A DNA stretch of 64,000 nucleotides from Anaerolineae bacterium (GTDB taxonomy: Bacteria > Chloroflexota > Anaerolineae > Aggregatilineales > Phototrophicaceae). How positions within the stretch are numbered: position 1 is the stretch's first letter; the number at the start of each line of letters is the position of its first letter. Of this stretch, positions 8,840 to 17,364 are shown piece by piece. Made by a program: the position numbers and the translations under genes. The DNA lies in NCBI GenBank assembly GCA_022821805.1, contig JAJECX010000042.1, positions 1-64,000 on the forward strand, read 5' to 3'. The notes under the pieces were generated by a model. That model was given only the letters and a program-made list of their open reading frames with translations. It was not told where the DNA came from and searched no databases.

Positions 8840-9957
8840 CTGATCGGGCTGGTCAGGACGTCGGTAAGCAGGTCGATTTCGTCGGCCGTATTGTAGGCAG
8901 CCACTGAAACGCGTATGCCGCAGCGATCCAGAAAGGCGCCGATGGGCGCTTCAATGTGATGCTCGTCGTAGAGCGTCCGCCGGATCGATTCAACATCGCA
9001 TTCGGGCAGCGGGATGGTCACCATCTGCGAGAACTGCTTCTTTGAGTATGGCGTCAAGCCGAAATGATCGCAGATTCGCGACTGCGCCAGCGCCGCCAAT
9101 TGGTGGCATTCGGCAATGACGGAGAGCCAATCGCGCTGGCGCTGAAATTCGATCGCCGCTGGCACGGTCAGAAAGGCGGCGATATCACGTGTGCCCAGCC
9201 ATTCATTGCGCTCGACGAAGCCGCTGCCTTCGTAAACGCCGTGCGATATCACCAGCGGATCAACAAGCGCCTGATGCTCCGGACGGACGTGAAGAAAGCC
9301 CGATCCCTTGGGCGCGCAGAGCCATTTATGGAAATTGCCGCTGTACATGTCAGCGTCAATGGCGGACAGGTCAACGGGCAGCTGTCCCGGGGCGTGAGCG
9401 CCGTCGATGATGGTGGTGATGCCGCGCTCGCGGGCGCGCCGGCAGACCTGCTCAACGGGAAAGATCAGCGATGACGGCGACGTGATGTGGCTGATGACTA
9501 TGGCGCGCGTTTTGGGCGTAGCGTCCGCGAACAGGTCGTCGACGAAGGCGGCGTCCGATGTATAAGGCATGACTACTTTGCTGCGAGCAATGCGCGCGCC
9601 GATCCGCTGGGCAACGAAATCCAGCAGGCGGTTGACAGCGCCGTATTCGTGATCGGTGGTGAGGATTTCGTCGCCCGCTTGGAGCGGCAGCGAGCGGACG
9701 GCGCGGCTTAGCCCGGTGGTGGCGTTGCTGACAAAGACGATTTCGTCGGCGGAAACATTGAAGTAATCGGCGATGCAGGCTCGCGCAGCCTCCATCAATC
9801 CCGCTCGCCGCCGCAAGAGGAAGTCGACCGGCTGGCGCTCGAGCTCGAGTTGCCAGGCTTGATATTGCGCGAAAACCGGCTTCGGGCAAGCGCCGAATGC
9901 GCCATGATTGAAGAAGATGACATTATCGCGGAGGAGGAAGTCGGCGCGCGACAGCAT
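8836..9957 (-). CDS. PLP-dependent class V aminotransferase / isopenicillin N epimerase-like enzyme
   Basis: A fold-type I PLP enzyme of 373 residues. The N-terminus FFNHGAFGACPKPV and the SNATTGLSRAVRS segment bind the cofactor phosphate. The Schiff-base lysine is in GNFHKWLCAPKG. The closest well-known relatives are isopenicillin N epimerase and cysteine desulfurase-like proteins; the substrate cannot be told from the sequence. It ends the prfA-prmC gene set with only eight bases between it and prmC, so it is probably co-transcribed with them, although no functional link is known. Confidence 0.85.
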   Translation of the reverse strand: MLSRADFLLRDNVIFFNHGAFGACPKPVFAQYQAWQLELERQPVDFLLRRRAGLMEAARACIADYFNVSADEIVFVSNATTGLSRAVRSLPLQAGDEILTTDHEYGAVNRLLDFVAQRIGARIARSKVVMPYTSDAAFVDDLFADATPKTRAIVISHITSPSSLIFPVEQVCRRARERGITTIIDGAHAPGQLPVDLSAIDADMYSGNFHKWLCAPKGSGFLHVRPEHQALVDPLVISHGVYEGSGFVERNEWLGTRDIAAFLTVPAAIEFQRQRDWLSVIAECHQLAALAQSRICDHFGLTPYSKKQFSQMVTIPLPECDVESIRRTLYDEHHIEAPIGAFLDRCGIRVSVAAYNTADEIDLLTDVLTSPIS

Positions 9958-9965
9958 TGCGAATC

Positions 9966-10832
9966 CTATAGCCGAAAGCGGGCGATGCGATCCAAGCCGG
10001 CGTAATCCGGCAAGATGTCGCAGCGACTGCCCATGCGCTCCTCTACCAAGCGCGCGACAGATTCACCTTGATCCGAGCCGATTTCGAGCAAAACGCATGC
10101 GCCTTTGCGGCAGACCGTCGGAATCTGGGTAAGCAGCCGGCGAATGAGCGCCAGTCCGTCAATCCCGCCATCGAGCGCCAGGCGCGGCTCGAATCGGCTC
10201 ACCTCAAGCGCCGGAAGTTCGTCTGTGGCGATATAGGGCAGGTTCGCCATGAGCAGGTCAATCTTGATTTCGCACTGTATCAAGGGTTCAGCGAGATCGC
10301 CTGCGAGAAATGCCGGATTGACGCCGTTGCGCGCCGCGTTACCGCGCGCGATAGCCAGGGCCTCAGGGCTGATCTCCGTCGCATAGACTTTGGATTGCGG
10401 TCGATGTCGCACGAAGGTTACCGCTAGCGCGCCGCTGCCGGTCCCGATGTCGGCGACGACAAGTTCCAGCCGATCCTCGCTGAGGCGCAGCCCTTCCTCG
10501 AGCAATAGCTCGGTCTCGGGACGGGGGACGAGCACGGCCCGCGTGACCTGCAAGTTGATGTCGTAGAAGCCCTTTGCGCCGGTAATGTAGGCGATTGGCT
10601 CGCCGGCGGCGCGGCGACGAAGGGTAGATCGAAACGCGGCAAACTGGGCGTCTGTCAACAAGTGTTCCGGGCGCGTGAAGAGGAAGGCGCGGTCGACGCC
10701 CAGGATGTGGACGAGCAAGACTTGGGCATCGAGATCGGGTGTAGCGGATGAATCAAGCGTCGCGCGCGCGGCGCTCATGGCTGCGCGAATCGTCGAGCTT
10801 GATTTGACCTTGGGACAGGTTAGCGCGCGCAT
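9966..10832 (-). CDS. prmC: Peptide chain release factor N5-glutamine methyltransferase
   Basis: PrmC methylates the glutamine of the GGQ motif in release factors. An N-terminal helical domain precedes the SAM-binding motif VVADIGTGSGALAVTF. The substrate-binding motif, NPPY in E. coli, reads NLPY here (MANLPYIATDELP). NLPY occurs in other PrmC proteins, so I read it as functional. The start ATG shares one base with the stop codon of prfA (TGATG), a translational coupling that fits its being the modifying enzyme for that protein. Confidence 0.93.
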   Translation of the reverse strand: MRALTCPKVKSSSTIRAAMSAARATLDSSATPDLDAQVLLVHILGVDRAFLFTRPEHLLTDAQFAAFRSTLRRRAAGEPIAYITGAKGFYDINLQVTRAVLVPRPETELLLEEGLRLSEDRLELVVADIGTGSGALAVTFVRHRPQSKVYATEISPEALAIARGNAARNGVNPAFLAGDLAEPLIQCEIKIDLLMANLPYIATDELPALEVSRFEPRLALDGGIDGLALIRRLLTQIPTVCRKGACVLLEIGSDQGESVARLVEERMGSRCDILPDYAGLDRIARFRL

Positions 10833-11905
10833 CAGTTGAGGGCGCCGGCGGCAAGCTGTTCCGCTTGTTCTTGCGTCGCCAGCTGATCGATGAATCCGTC
10901 AAGCTCGCCATCCATAACCGCGGGCAGGTTGTAACTGCTGAAATTGATGCGATGATCGGTCACGCGGCCTTGCGGATAATTGTAGGTGCGTATTTTCTCG
11001 CTGCGGTCGCCACTGCCCACCTGTCCGCGCCGTTCCGCTTCGCGCTCGGAGCGTTGGCGCTCCACTTCCGCTTCATAGAGGCGGGCGATCAAGACCTGCT
11101 TGGCGCGAATCTTGTTCTGCAGCTGGCTGCGCTCGTCTTGCATTTCGACGACCAGCCCGGTCGGTTTATGTATCAGGCGCACGGCGGAATCAGTGGTGTT
11201 GACGGATTGACCGCCGGCGCCGCGGGCGCGAAAGACCTGCGTCTCGACATCGCTCATATCCAACTGTACATCGACCTCATCCATCTCGGCGAGCACGGCG
11301 ACGGTGGCGGTGCTGGTGTGGATGCGCCCCTGGCTCTCCGTCGTCGGCACGCGCTGCACGCGATGCACGCCGCTCTCGTATTTGAGGCGGCTGAAGGCGC
11401 CCTCGCCCTTGATTTCGAAGGTGATGTTCTTGAAGACGCCGTTGCCCTGCTCGTTGACATCGAGCATCTGGACCTTCCATCTATTCGATTCGGCGTAGCG
11501 CGTATACAGGCGCATCAGGTCGCCGGCGAAGATGCCGGCTTCGTCGCCGCCGGCGCCAGCGCGAATCTCGACGATGACGTTCTTATTGTCGCGCGGGTCC
11601 TTGGGCAGCAGCATCAGCCGCAGCTTTTCCAACAAATTGGCATTGCTTGCTTCGAGTTCCGCGACTTCATCGCTGGCCAATTCGCGCATTTCCGCGTCGT
11701 CAGCCGTCTGCAACAATTCGCGCGCGTCATCAAGCTCGGCCGCCCCCCGTTGATATTGACGGTAGGCATTGACGATGTCTTGCAGACTTGCGCGCTCTTT
11801 GGCGAGCTCGGCGACTCGTTCATAGTCGGTTGCGATCGCAGGATCGCCCATCAAGCTTTCCAATTCGAGGTAACGGCTTTCGACTTCCGCCAGTTTTTCC
11901 AGCAT
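10832..11905 (-). CDS. prfA: Peptide chain release factor 1
   Basis: RF1 reads UAA and UAG stop codons and triggers peptide release. The GGQ loop is seen in FRARGAGGQSVNTTDSAV and the codon-recognition PxT motif in QRVPTTESQGRIH (PTT), which separates it from RF2 (SPF). Length 357 is normal. It is the first gene of a prfA-prmC-aminotransferase run. The 11906-12109 gap upstream contains no gene I can support. Confidence 0.96.
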   Translation of the reverse strand: MLEKLAEVESRYLELESLMGDPAIATDYERVAELAKERASLQDIVNAYRQYQRGAAELDDARELLQTADDAEMRELASDEVAELEASNANLLEKLRLMLLPKDPRDNKNVIVEIRAGAGGDEAGIFAGDLMRLYTRYAESNRWKVQMLDVNEQGNGVFKNITFEIKGEGAFSRLKYESGVHRVQRVPTTESQGRIHTSTATVAVLAEMDEVDVQLDMSDVETQVFRARGAGGQSVNTTDSAVRLIHKPTGLVVEMQDERSQLQNKIRAKQVLIARLYEAEVERQRSEREAERRGQVGSGDRSEKIRTYNYPQGRVTDHRINFSSYNLPAVMDGELDGFIDQLATQEQAEQLAAGALN

Positions 11906-12109
11906 GCGCAGCGCTCAATTCAGTATTTTGGCTGTTCCAGTTAACGAAGAAAGATCTGCCGCGGATCAATCGCTAGGCGGCAGAAGACGGTTCGACTGTG
12001 CAAGTGAGGACAGGCTTGCTAAAATTCGTCTAGCCGCAGAGGGTGGCTGCGGAGTGGTTTCTTGAACATGGCTCACATTATACAGTTGGAATCTAGCAGT
12101 GGATAGTGT

Positions 12110-13009
12110 ATGACAGTTCTACGAACGCCAGAAGACCGATTCCAAAACCTGCCGGGCTACGACTTTGCGCCCCACTACGTCACGATCGGCGATACGCGCA
12201 TGCATTATGTCGATGAGGGCGCGGGCGCTGATACGGTTCTGTGCCTCCACGGAGAACCGACCTGGTCCTACCTGTACCGCCAGATGATTCCGCCGCTGGC
12301 GCAACGCTATCGGGTGGTGGCGCCCGATTTGGTCGGCTTTGGCAAGTCGGATAAATATGGCGCGCAAGACGACTACAGTTTTCAGATGCATTATGACAAG
12401 CTGGTCGGGCTGATTGAAGCGCTTGACCTGCGACATATCACGCTCGTCGGCCAGGATTGGGGCGGGTCGCTCGGTTTGACGATCGCGGCGAATCACGGCG
12501 ATCGCTTTGCCCGCCTCGTCGTGCTTAATACGTTTCTACCGACGGGAGAGGAGAAGATCAGCGAGGCTTTCATGCAGTGGCGCGCGTTCAGCCAGAAGGT
12601 GGGCACACGCATGCAGGTTGGGCGGCTGGTTGCGCAGACGATCACTGATTATGAACTGCCGGCTGAAATCATCGCCGCCTATGACGCGCCCTTCCCCGAC
12701 GACGGCTACAAGGCGGGCGCGGCTGTTTTCCCGTCCCTGGTGCCGATCTCGCCCGATATGCCGGGCGCGCGCGAAATGAAGGCGGCGCGGGAGACGCTAT
12801 CGCGCTGGCAAAAGCCGGTACAAGTGATGTTCAGCGATGGCGATCCTATCCTGGGTGGCGCGGACCGGTTCTTCCGCCGGCTCTTTCCTACCGCGGACGA
12901 TCAGCCGGAGATAAAGATTCGCGGCGCCGGGCACTTCCTGCAGGAAGAAAAGGGCGCCGAAATCGCCGCCGAAGTCATCGCATTCATCGAGCGCGCGCCG
13001 CTGACATAA
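12110..13009 (+). CDS. Haloalkane dehalogenase-like alpha/beta hydrolase (HLD-I type)
   Basis: An alpha/beta hydrolase with the haloalkane dehalogenase signature: oxyanion and halide-binding HGEPTWSYLYR, nucleophile Asp in VGQDWGGSLG, acid in VMFSDGDP and catalytic His in GAGHFLQEE. A nucleophile Asp followed by Trp (QDW) is typical of dehalogenases of the DhlA/DmbB branch and excludes ordinary esterases (Ser). Length 299 is normal. The true substrate cannot be read from sequence. It is followed nine bases later by deoC, so the two may share a transcript. Confidence 0.85.
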   Translation: MTVLRTPEDRFQNLPGYDFAPHYVTIGDTRMHYVDEGAGADTVLCLHGEPTWSYLYRQMIPPLAQRYRVVAPDLVGFGKSDKYGAQDDYSFQMHYDKLVGLIEALDLRHITLVGQDWGGSLGLTIAANHGDRFARLVVLNTFLPTGEEKISEAFMQWRAFSQKVGTRMQVGRLVAQTITDYELPAEIIAAYDAPFPDDGYKAGAAVFPSLVPISPDMPGAREMKAARETLSRWQKPVQVMFSDGDPILGGADRFFRRLFPTADDQPEIKIRGAGHFLQEEKGAEIAAEVIAFIERAPLT

Positions 13010-13018
13010 AGGGTAATC

Positions 13019-13981
13019 ATGGCGACGCAGACGATCAATCGCAATGCGGGCATCCCGCTCGACATGGGCTGGGTGCGCGCGACCACGGTCAACCGGAGCG
13101 CGACCGAGCGCCGCGCCGCCACTCTGGGCTCTCGGCGCAGCGTCAAGAAAGACTGGCAGGCGGCTTGGCTGCTGCGCGCGATTACGATGATTGACCTGAC
13201 CACGCTGGCTGGCGATGATACGCCGGGCAAAGTGACGCGTCTTTGCGCCAAGGCGCGGCAGCCGTTGCGCCAGGATTTGATCGATGCGCTGGAAGTCGGA
13301 TCGCTGAAGCTGACCGTGGGCGCGGTCTGTGTTTATCATCAGCGCGTCCAAGACGCGATCGCGGCTTTGCGCGGCAGCGGCATCCCGGTCGCGGCGGTTT
13401 CCACCGGCTTCCCCGCCGGGCTCAATCCCTTTCCACAACGCATTGAAGAGATTCACCAGTCAGTCGAGGCGGGCGCCGACGAGATCGACATCGTCATATC
13501 GCGCGAGCATGTGCTGCGCGGCGACTGGAAAGCGCTGTACGACGAGGTCTGCGAGATGCGGCGCGCCTGCGGCGACGCCCATATGAAGACGATCCTGGCG
13601 ACGGGCGAACTCGGTCCGCTCTGGCATGTGGCGCAGGCGAGCAAGGTCTGCATGATGGCAGGCGCCGACTTCATCAAGACGAGCACCGGCAAAGAATCGG
13701 TGAACGCCACGCTGGAAGCGGGCTTGACCATGGCGCGCGAGATCCGCGCCTACCAGGGCTTGACCGGCTACAAGGTCGGTTTCAAGCCGGCCGGCGGCAT
13801 TCGCAGCGCCAAAGACGCCCTCAACTGGCTGATACTGATCAAGGAAGAGCTGGGCGATGAATGGCTTAGCAAGCAGCTATTCCGCTTTGGCGCCTCGGGC
13901 TTATTGACTGATATCGAGCGACAGCTCTCGCACCACGCAAGCGGGCGCTACGCCGCGAGCCACCATATGCCGATGGCTTAG
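13019..13981 (+). CDS. deoC: Deoxyribose-phosphate aldolase, eukaryote-type
   Basis: A class I aldolase cleaving 2-deoxyribose 5-phosphate to acetaldehyde and glyceraldehyde 3-phosphate. The Schiff-base lysine lies in FIKTSTGKESVNAT and the second lysine in KVGFKPAGGIRSAKDAL. The protein is 320 residues, much longer than E. coli DeoC (about 260). Its N-terminal region (MGWVRATTVNRSATERRA, SVKKDWQAAWLLRAITMIDLTTL) and C-terminus (GRYAASHHMPMA) follow the animal DERA layout. An AGGG site precedes the ATG. Next to a PucR-type regulator. Confidence 0.94.
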   Translation: MATQTINRNAGIPLDMGWVRATTVNRSATERRAATLGSRRSVKKDWQAAWLLRAITMIDLTTLAGDDTPGKVTRLCAKARQPLRQDLIDALEVGSLKLTVGAVCVYHQRVQDAIAALRGSGIPVAAVSTGFPAGLNPFPQRIEEIHQSVEAGADEIDIVISREHVLRGDWKALYDEVCEMRRACGDAHMKTILATGELGPLWHVAQASKVCMMAGADFIKTSTGKESVNATLEAGLTMAREIRAYQGLTGYKVGFKPAGGIRSAKDALNWLILIKEELGDEWLSKQLFRFGASGLLTDIERQLSHHASGRYAASHHMPMA

Positions 13982-14074
13982 AGGGGGCTGTCTTCGCGCC
14001 TGACCTTTGCGCGTTTGCCCTTCCAAAACTATACTGGTCAGCAGAACCTGCCCCCGCATAATGCGCGTAACCTT

Positions 14075-15700
14075 ATGCTCACATTAAGCGAAGCGCTGGA
14101 ATTACCCATACTGCGAGACGCGCGCGTGGTTGCTGGCGCGGGTGAACTGGATCGGCCGATTCGCTGGGTGCACAACGCGGGCGCGCCAAACGCGGCGGAT
14201 TGGCTGCACGGCGGCGAATTGGTGCTGACCACCGTCTATAACATGCCCAAATCCGCAGACGAACAGGCGGATTATCTGCGTCAACTGGCGGACAAGGGCA
14301 TCGTCGCGCTGGTCATCACCATCGGCATGTTGGTCGACGAGATTCCGGCGCATTTGCGCGAACTCGGCGACAAGCTGAGTCTTCCGCTGATCGAATTGCC
14401 CTATCAGACGCGCTTTGTTGATATCGCCAAGGTGATCAACGAACGGATTTCCGAAGAAAGCCTGGACACGATCAGCCGGGCGCTTTCGATACAGCAGCGG
14501 CTTTCGCGATTGGTGCTGGAAGGCGGCGGCTTCCCCGAGCTGGCTGAGATGCTGGCTGACCAGGTTGGTCATTCGATCAGCATTGAGAATGAGCGTTTTG
14601 AAGCGATCGCCAACAAGAATATCGCCGAGGTCGATTCCGCCCGCCGTTATACGATAGAGCATGGCCGAACCAATCCACAGCTGATCGCGGCATTGGAGGT
14701 GGAGTACCTGCCGAAAATTCGCGAGAGCCTGCGGCCCGTTCAATTGCCGGTCATGCCCGAGTTGGGCTTGGAGATGGACCGGTTGTTGGCGCCGATTGTG
14801 GTGCATGGCGACATTTACGGCTATATCTGGATAATCGCCGATGTGCACGCGCTCTCGCCGATCGACATGATGGCGATTGAAATTGGCGCAACCGTCGCCG
14901 CCCTGCTGATGCTCTATCAGGAGTCGCTGCAAACGGCGGAAGCCTCGCTAAAGGGCAGCCTCATGTCGCAACTGATCGAAGGCAATGGCGGGCGCCAAAC
15001 GATCCTCAGCGACCAGTCGCTTCGTTATGGCGTTGATCTGCGGCTTTCCTACCGCATGCTCCTCGTAAGCGTCAGGAATGGACAGCCACCGGCGTCAACG
15101 CGCGCGTACCGATCAATTAATCAGGTCTTGGCGCAAAACGAAGCGCAGGCGGTGGCGGCGCAGTTCGCCGGGCAAGTGGCGATCTTGGCGCAGGACGATC
15201 AGCGTATTCATTCATTGGCGCGCGAACTGGTTCAAGCGCTGGATGGCGTAATCGGCGGCGTCGCCATCGGCATTAGCAGCGCCCTTAGCGGCGCCGACCG
15301 TGTTGGGACGGCTCATCAACAGTGCAACGAAGCGCTGGAAATCGCGCAGCGGACAAGCAGCGGGCAACGGATTCATTATTTCGATAACCTGGGTTATATC
15401 CACACGCTCTACCATGCGGGACCAGCGAGCTTGTCACAGAATCCCCAAGTGCCGATCCTGCGCCGGCTGCTTGACGAAAGGCAGGCGGACCTTTTTAATA
15501 CGCTGGAAAATTATCTCGATGCCGGCGGCAACAGCGTGCAAACGGCGGAGACGCTTCATATTCATCGCAGCACGCTGAACTATCGCCTGTCGCGGATTAA
15601 GGATATTTGCGATGTCGATCTGACGTCGGCGAGCAATCGTCTGAACTTGCAGATCGCGCTGAAACTTATGCGACTCTTTGATGACATTGTGGAGAGCTAG
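14075..15700 (+). CDS. PucR-family transcriptional regulator
   Basis: The N-terminal PucR domain (about residues 1-120, starting LTLSEALELPILRDARVVAGAGELDR) is followed by a GGDEF-like/CdaR central region. A C-terminal helix-turn-helix lies at NSVQTAETLHIHRSTLNYRLSRI. Relatives control purine, ureide or sugar-diacid genes in response to small molecules. The ORF opens at a TTG at 14015, but similarity starts at the ATG at 14075, which I use (541 residues). Its position after deoC suggests nucleoside/deoxyribose catabolism as a target. It overlaps the convergent acpS by four bases. Confidence 0.88.
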   Translation: MLTLSEALELPILRDARVVAGAGELDRPIRWVHNAGAPNAADWLHGGELVLTTVYNMPKSADEQADYLRQLADKGIVALVITIGMLVDEIPAHLRELGDKLSLPLIELPYQTRFVDIAKVINERISEESLDTISRALSIQQRLSRLVLEGGGFPELAEMLADQVGHSISIENERFEAIANKNIAEVDSARRYTIEHGRTNPQLIAALEVEYLPKIRESLRPVQLPVMPELGLEMDRLLAPIVVHGDIYGYIWIIADVHALSPIDMMAIEIGATVAALLMLYQESLQTAEASLKGSLMSQLIEGNGGRQTILSDQSLRYGVDLRLSYRMLLVSVRNGQPPASTRAYRSINQVLAQNEAQAVAAQFAGQVAILAQDDQRIHSLARELVQALDGVIGGVAIGISSALSGADRVGTAHQQCNEALEIAQRTSSGQRIHYFDNLGYIHTLYHAGPASLSQNPQVPILRRLLDERQADLFNTLENYLDAGGNSVQTAETLHIHRSTLNYRLSRIKDICDVDLTSASNRLNLQIALKLMRLFDDIVES

Positions 15701-16065
15701 TCGTCAGATTTGGCGACCGCGATCGCAATCGCCAGCGTATCGCTATGACTCAAGCTGATATCCCAATCGGTCAAGCCCATTTCCTGCGCCAATTCATCGG
15801 CTCTGCCGTGCAACACAAGCTGAGGCCGCCGCGTTGCCGATGTGCGAATCTCAATATCCACCCAGCGGATATCGCCGATGCCGCTGCCCAATGCTTTGGC
15901 AACCGCCTCTTTGGCGGCGAATCGCGCCGCTAGGCGGTAGGCTTTGCCGCCACAATCCTGGCGCTCGCCCGGCGTAAAAAAGCGATTGAGAAAGCGCTCG
16001 CCCAGCCGCTCAATGCCGGCGGCGATTCGCTCGCACTCGATCATGTCAACGCCACAGCGTATCAT
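15697..16065 (-). CDS. acpS: Holo-[acyl-carrier-protein] synthase
   Basis: AcpS transfers 4'-phosphopantetheine from CoA to ACP. The magnesium-binding motif GVDMIECERI near the N-terminus and the second motif RFAAKEAVAKALG are both present. FTPGERQDC (compare FTxxE) is also typical. Length 122 matches the family. No fatty acid or polyketide gene is nearby. Confidence 0.94.
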   Translation of the reverse strand: MIRCGVDMIECERIAAGIERLGERFLNRFFTPGERQDCGGKAYRLAARFAAKEAVAKALGSGIGDIRWVDIEIRTSATRRPQLVLHGRADELAQEMGLTDWDISLSHSDTLAIAIAVAKSDD

Positions 16066-16193
16066 CGTATCGCGCGCGGCTGGATTACCGCGCAGCTACC
16101 CAGCGCGCCCTCACAAACTGAATTCACAAAATGGTACAGTTTCTGACGCGGCTGTACAATGGTACAGACTTGCCGTCTAAACGAGGAACGCTC

Positions 16194-16868
16194 ATGGCAA
16201 GCCTGCGATTTCGCATACGGCAGCAATACTGGCGATGGGCGACGCCAGGCAAAATTAACGCCTATCTGCGCGATGCCGCATCGCCCAGGCTGCAGATTGG
16301 CAGCGGCTACAACCTCTTAAGCGGCTGGCTGAATACGACGCTCTACCCCTTTGCCAAAGGAACGGCGTACTTGGACGCAAGCCGACGATTCCCGATTCCC
16401 TCGGCATCCTTCGACTATGTCTTCAGCGAGCACGTCATTGAACATCTCGAATTTGAAGAAGGGGCGCTGATGTTGAGCGAAAGCGCGCGCATTCTCAAGA
16501 GCGGCGGGAGGATTCGCCTGGCGACGCCGGACCTGGCGCAAATCATTGCCCTTTACGCGCTGCCTAGGGCAGACGCGCAGCGCGCATATATTCGCTGGAT
16601 CATGGACAATTTCCGTCCGCAAATTGGCGATTACAATCCGGCGCATGTCATCAATCAATCATTTCATGGTTGGCGTCACAAGTTCATTTACGATGAGCCG
16701 ACTTTGATTCATTCTCTGCAGCGGGCCGGCTTTGTGTCGATTACACGGGTCGCGCCGGGGCAGAGCGGCGACGATAACCTGCGCGGCATAGAACAGCACG
16801 GCGAATATGTCGGCAGTGAGGCGGCTATGCGCTACGAGACGATGGTCTTTGAAGCGGTGAAGCCCTAG
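16194..16868 (+). CDS. SAM-dependent methyltransferase (class I)
   Basis: A Methyltransf_11-like protein of 224 residues. The SAM-binding region opens with RLQIGSGYNLLSGWLN, followed by YLDASRRFPIPSASFDYVFSEHVIEHL (motifs II/III) and the post-motif SESARILKSGGRIRLATPDL. The substrate is unknown; relatives often modify sugars or lipids in cell-surface clusters. The ATG at 16194, with GAGG seven bases upstream, is preferred to the ORF start at 16131. Confidence 0.85.
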   Translation: MASLRFRIRQQYWRWATPGKINAYLRDAASPRLQIGSGYNLLSGWLNTTLYPFAKGTAYLDASRRFPIPSASFDYVFSEHVIEHLEFEEGALMLSESARILKSGGRIRLATPDLAQIIALYALPRADAQRAYIRWIMDNFRPQIGDYNPAHVINQSFHGWRHKFIYDEPTLIHSLQRAGFVSITRVAPGQSGDDNLRGIEQHGEYVGSEAAMRYETMVFEAVKP

Positions 16869-17004
16869 CCGCCAGCAAATGACACGGCGCGCGCAAACCA
16901 AATTGATCCGAGCCGCGCGAAATTAGCTGTGCAAATCCTGGCGATTATCGGCTACACTATCGGCTTTGACGCTGGTATTAGAGTTGTTTGGGTGGTTGAA
17001 GGCT

Positions 17005-17316
17005 ATGCCCGTTTATACTTATCGTCGCGAAGATGGATCGACATTTGATATCCGTCAGCGTTTTTTCGACAATCCGTTGGAAATCTGCCCCTCCACAGGC
17101 CAGCCGGTCAGTCGCGTCATCCAGCCGGCCGGAATCATCTTTAAGGGCAGCGGCTTCTATGTCAATGACAATAACAAAGCCAAGAATCCGGCGAAAGCGG
17201 CGGGCGAAAACGGCAACGGCAAGTCAGCCAAAGAGGGCGAGAAAAAAGAGCCCAAGTCAAAGAGCGAAAGCAACAGCAGCAAGCCGGAGAAAGCAAAAGC
17301 GTCCGCCTCCAAGTAG
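17005..17316 (+). CDS. FmdB-like small protein without zinc-ribbon cysteines
   Basis: The N-terminal 55 residues match the FmdB putative regulatory family (MPVYTYRREDGSTFDI, ending GIIFKGSGFYVND). The canonical family has two CxxC pairs; here the first pair reads YRREDGS and the second CPSTGQ, leaving a single cysteine, so no zinc can be held in the usual way. The C-terminal half is a highly charged Lys/Ser/Glu tail. The ORF track starts 13 codons upstream; the ATG at 17005 gives the exact family N-terminus. Function is unknown. It lies 48 bases ahead of the SixA-nitroreductase gene. Confidence 0.82.
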   Translation: MPVYTYRREDGSTFDIRQRFFDNPLEICPSTGQPVSRVIQPAGIIFKGSGFYVNDNNKAKNPAKAAGENGNGKSAKEGEKKEPKSKSESNSSKPEKAKASASK

Positions 17317-17364
17317 CCGTCATCGCGCGGCTTCAATCGACCATCACCGAATCGGAAAAGCCAA

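Noticed and set aside
10865-11944. 359-codon plus-strand ORF opposite prfA
   Set aside because: Antisense shadow; prfA with GGQ is clear on the minus strand.
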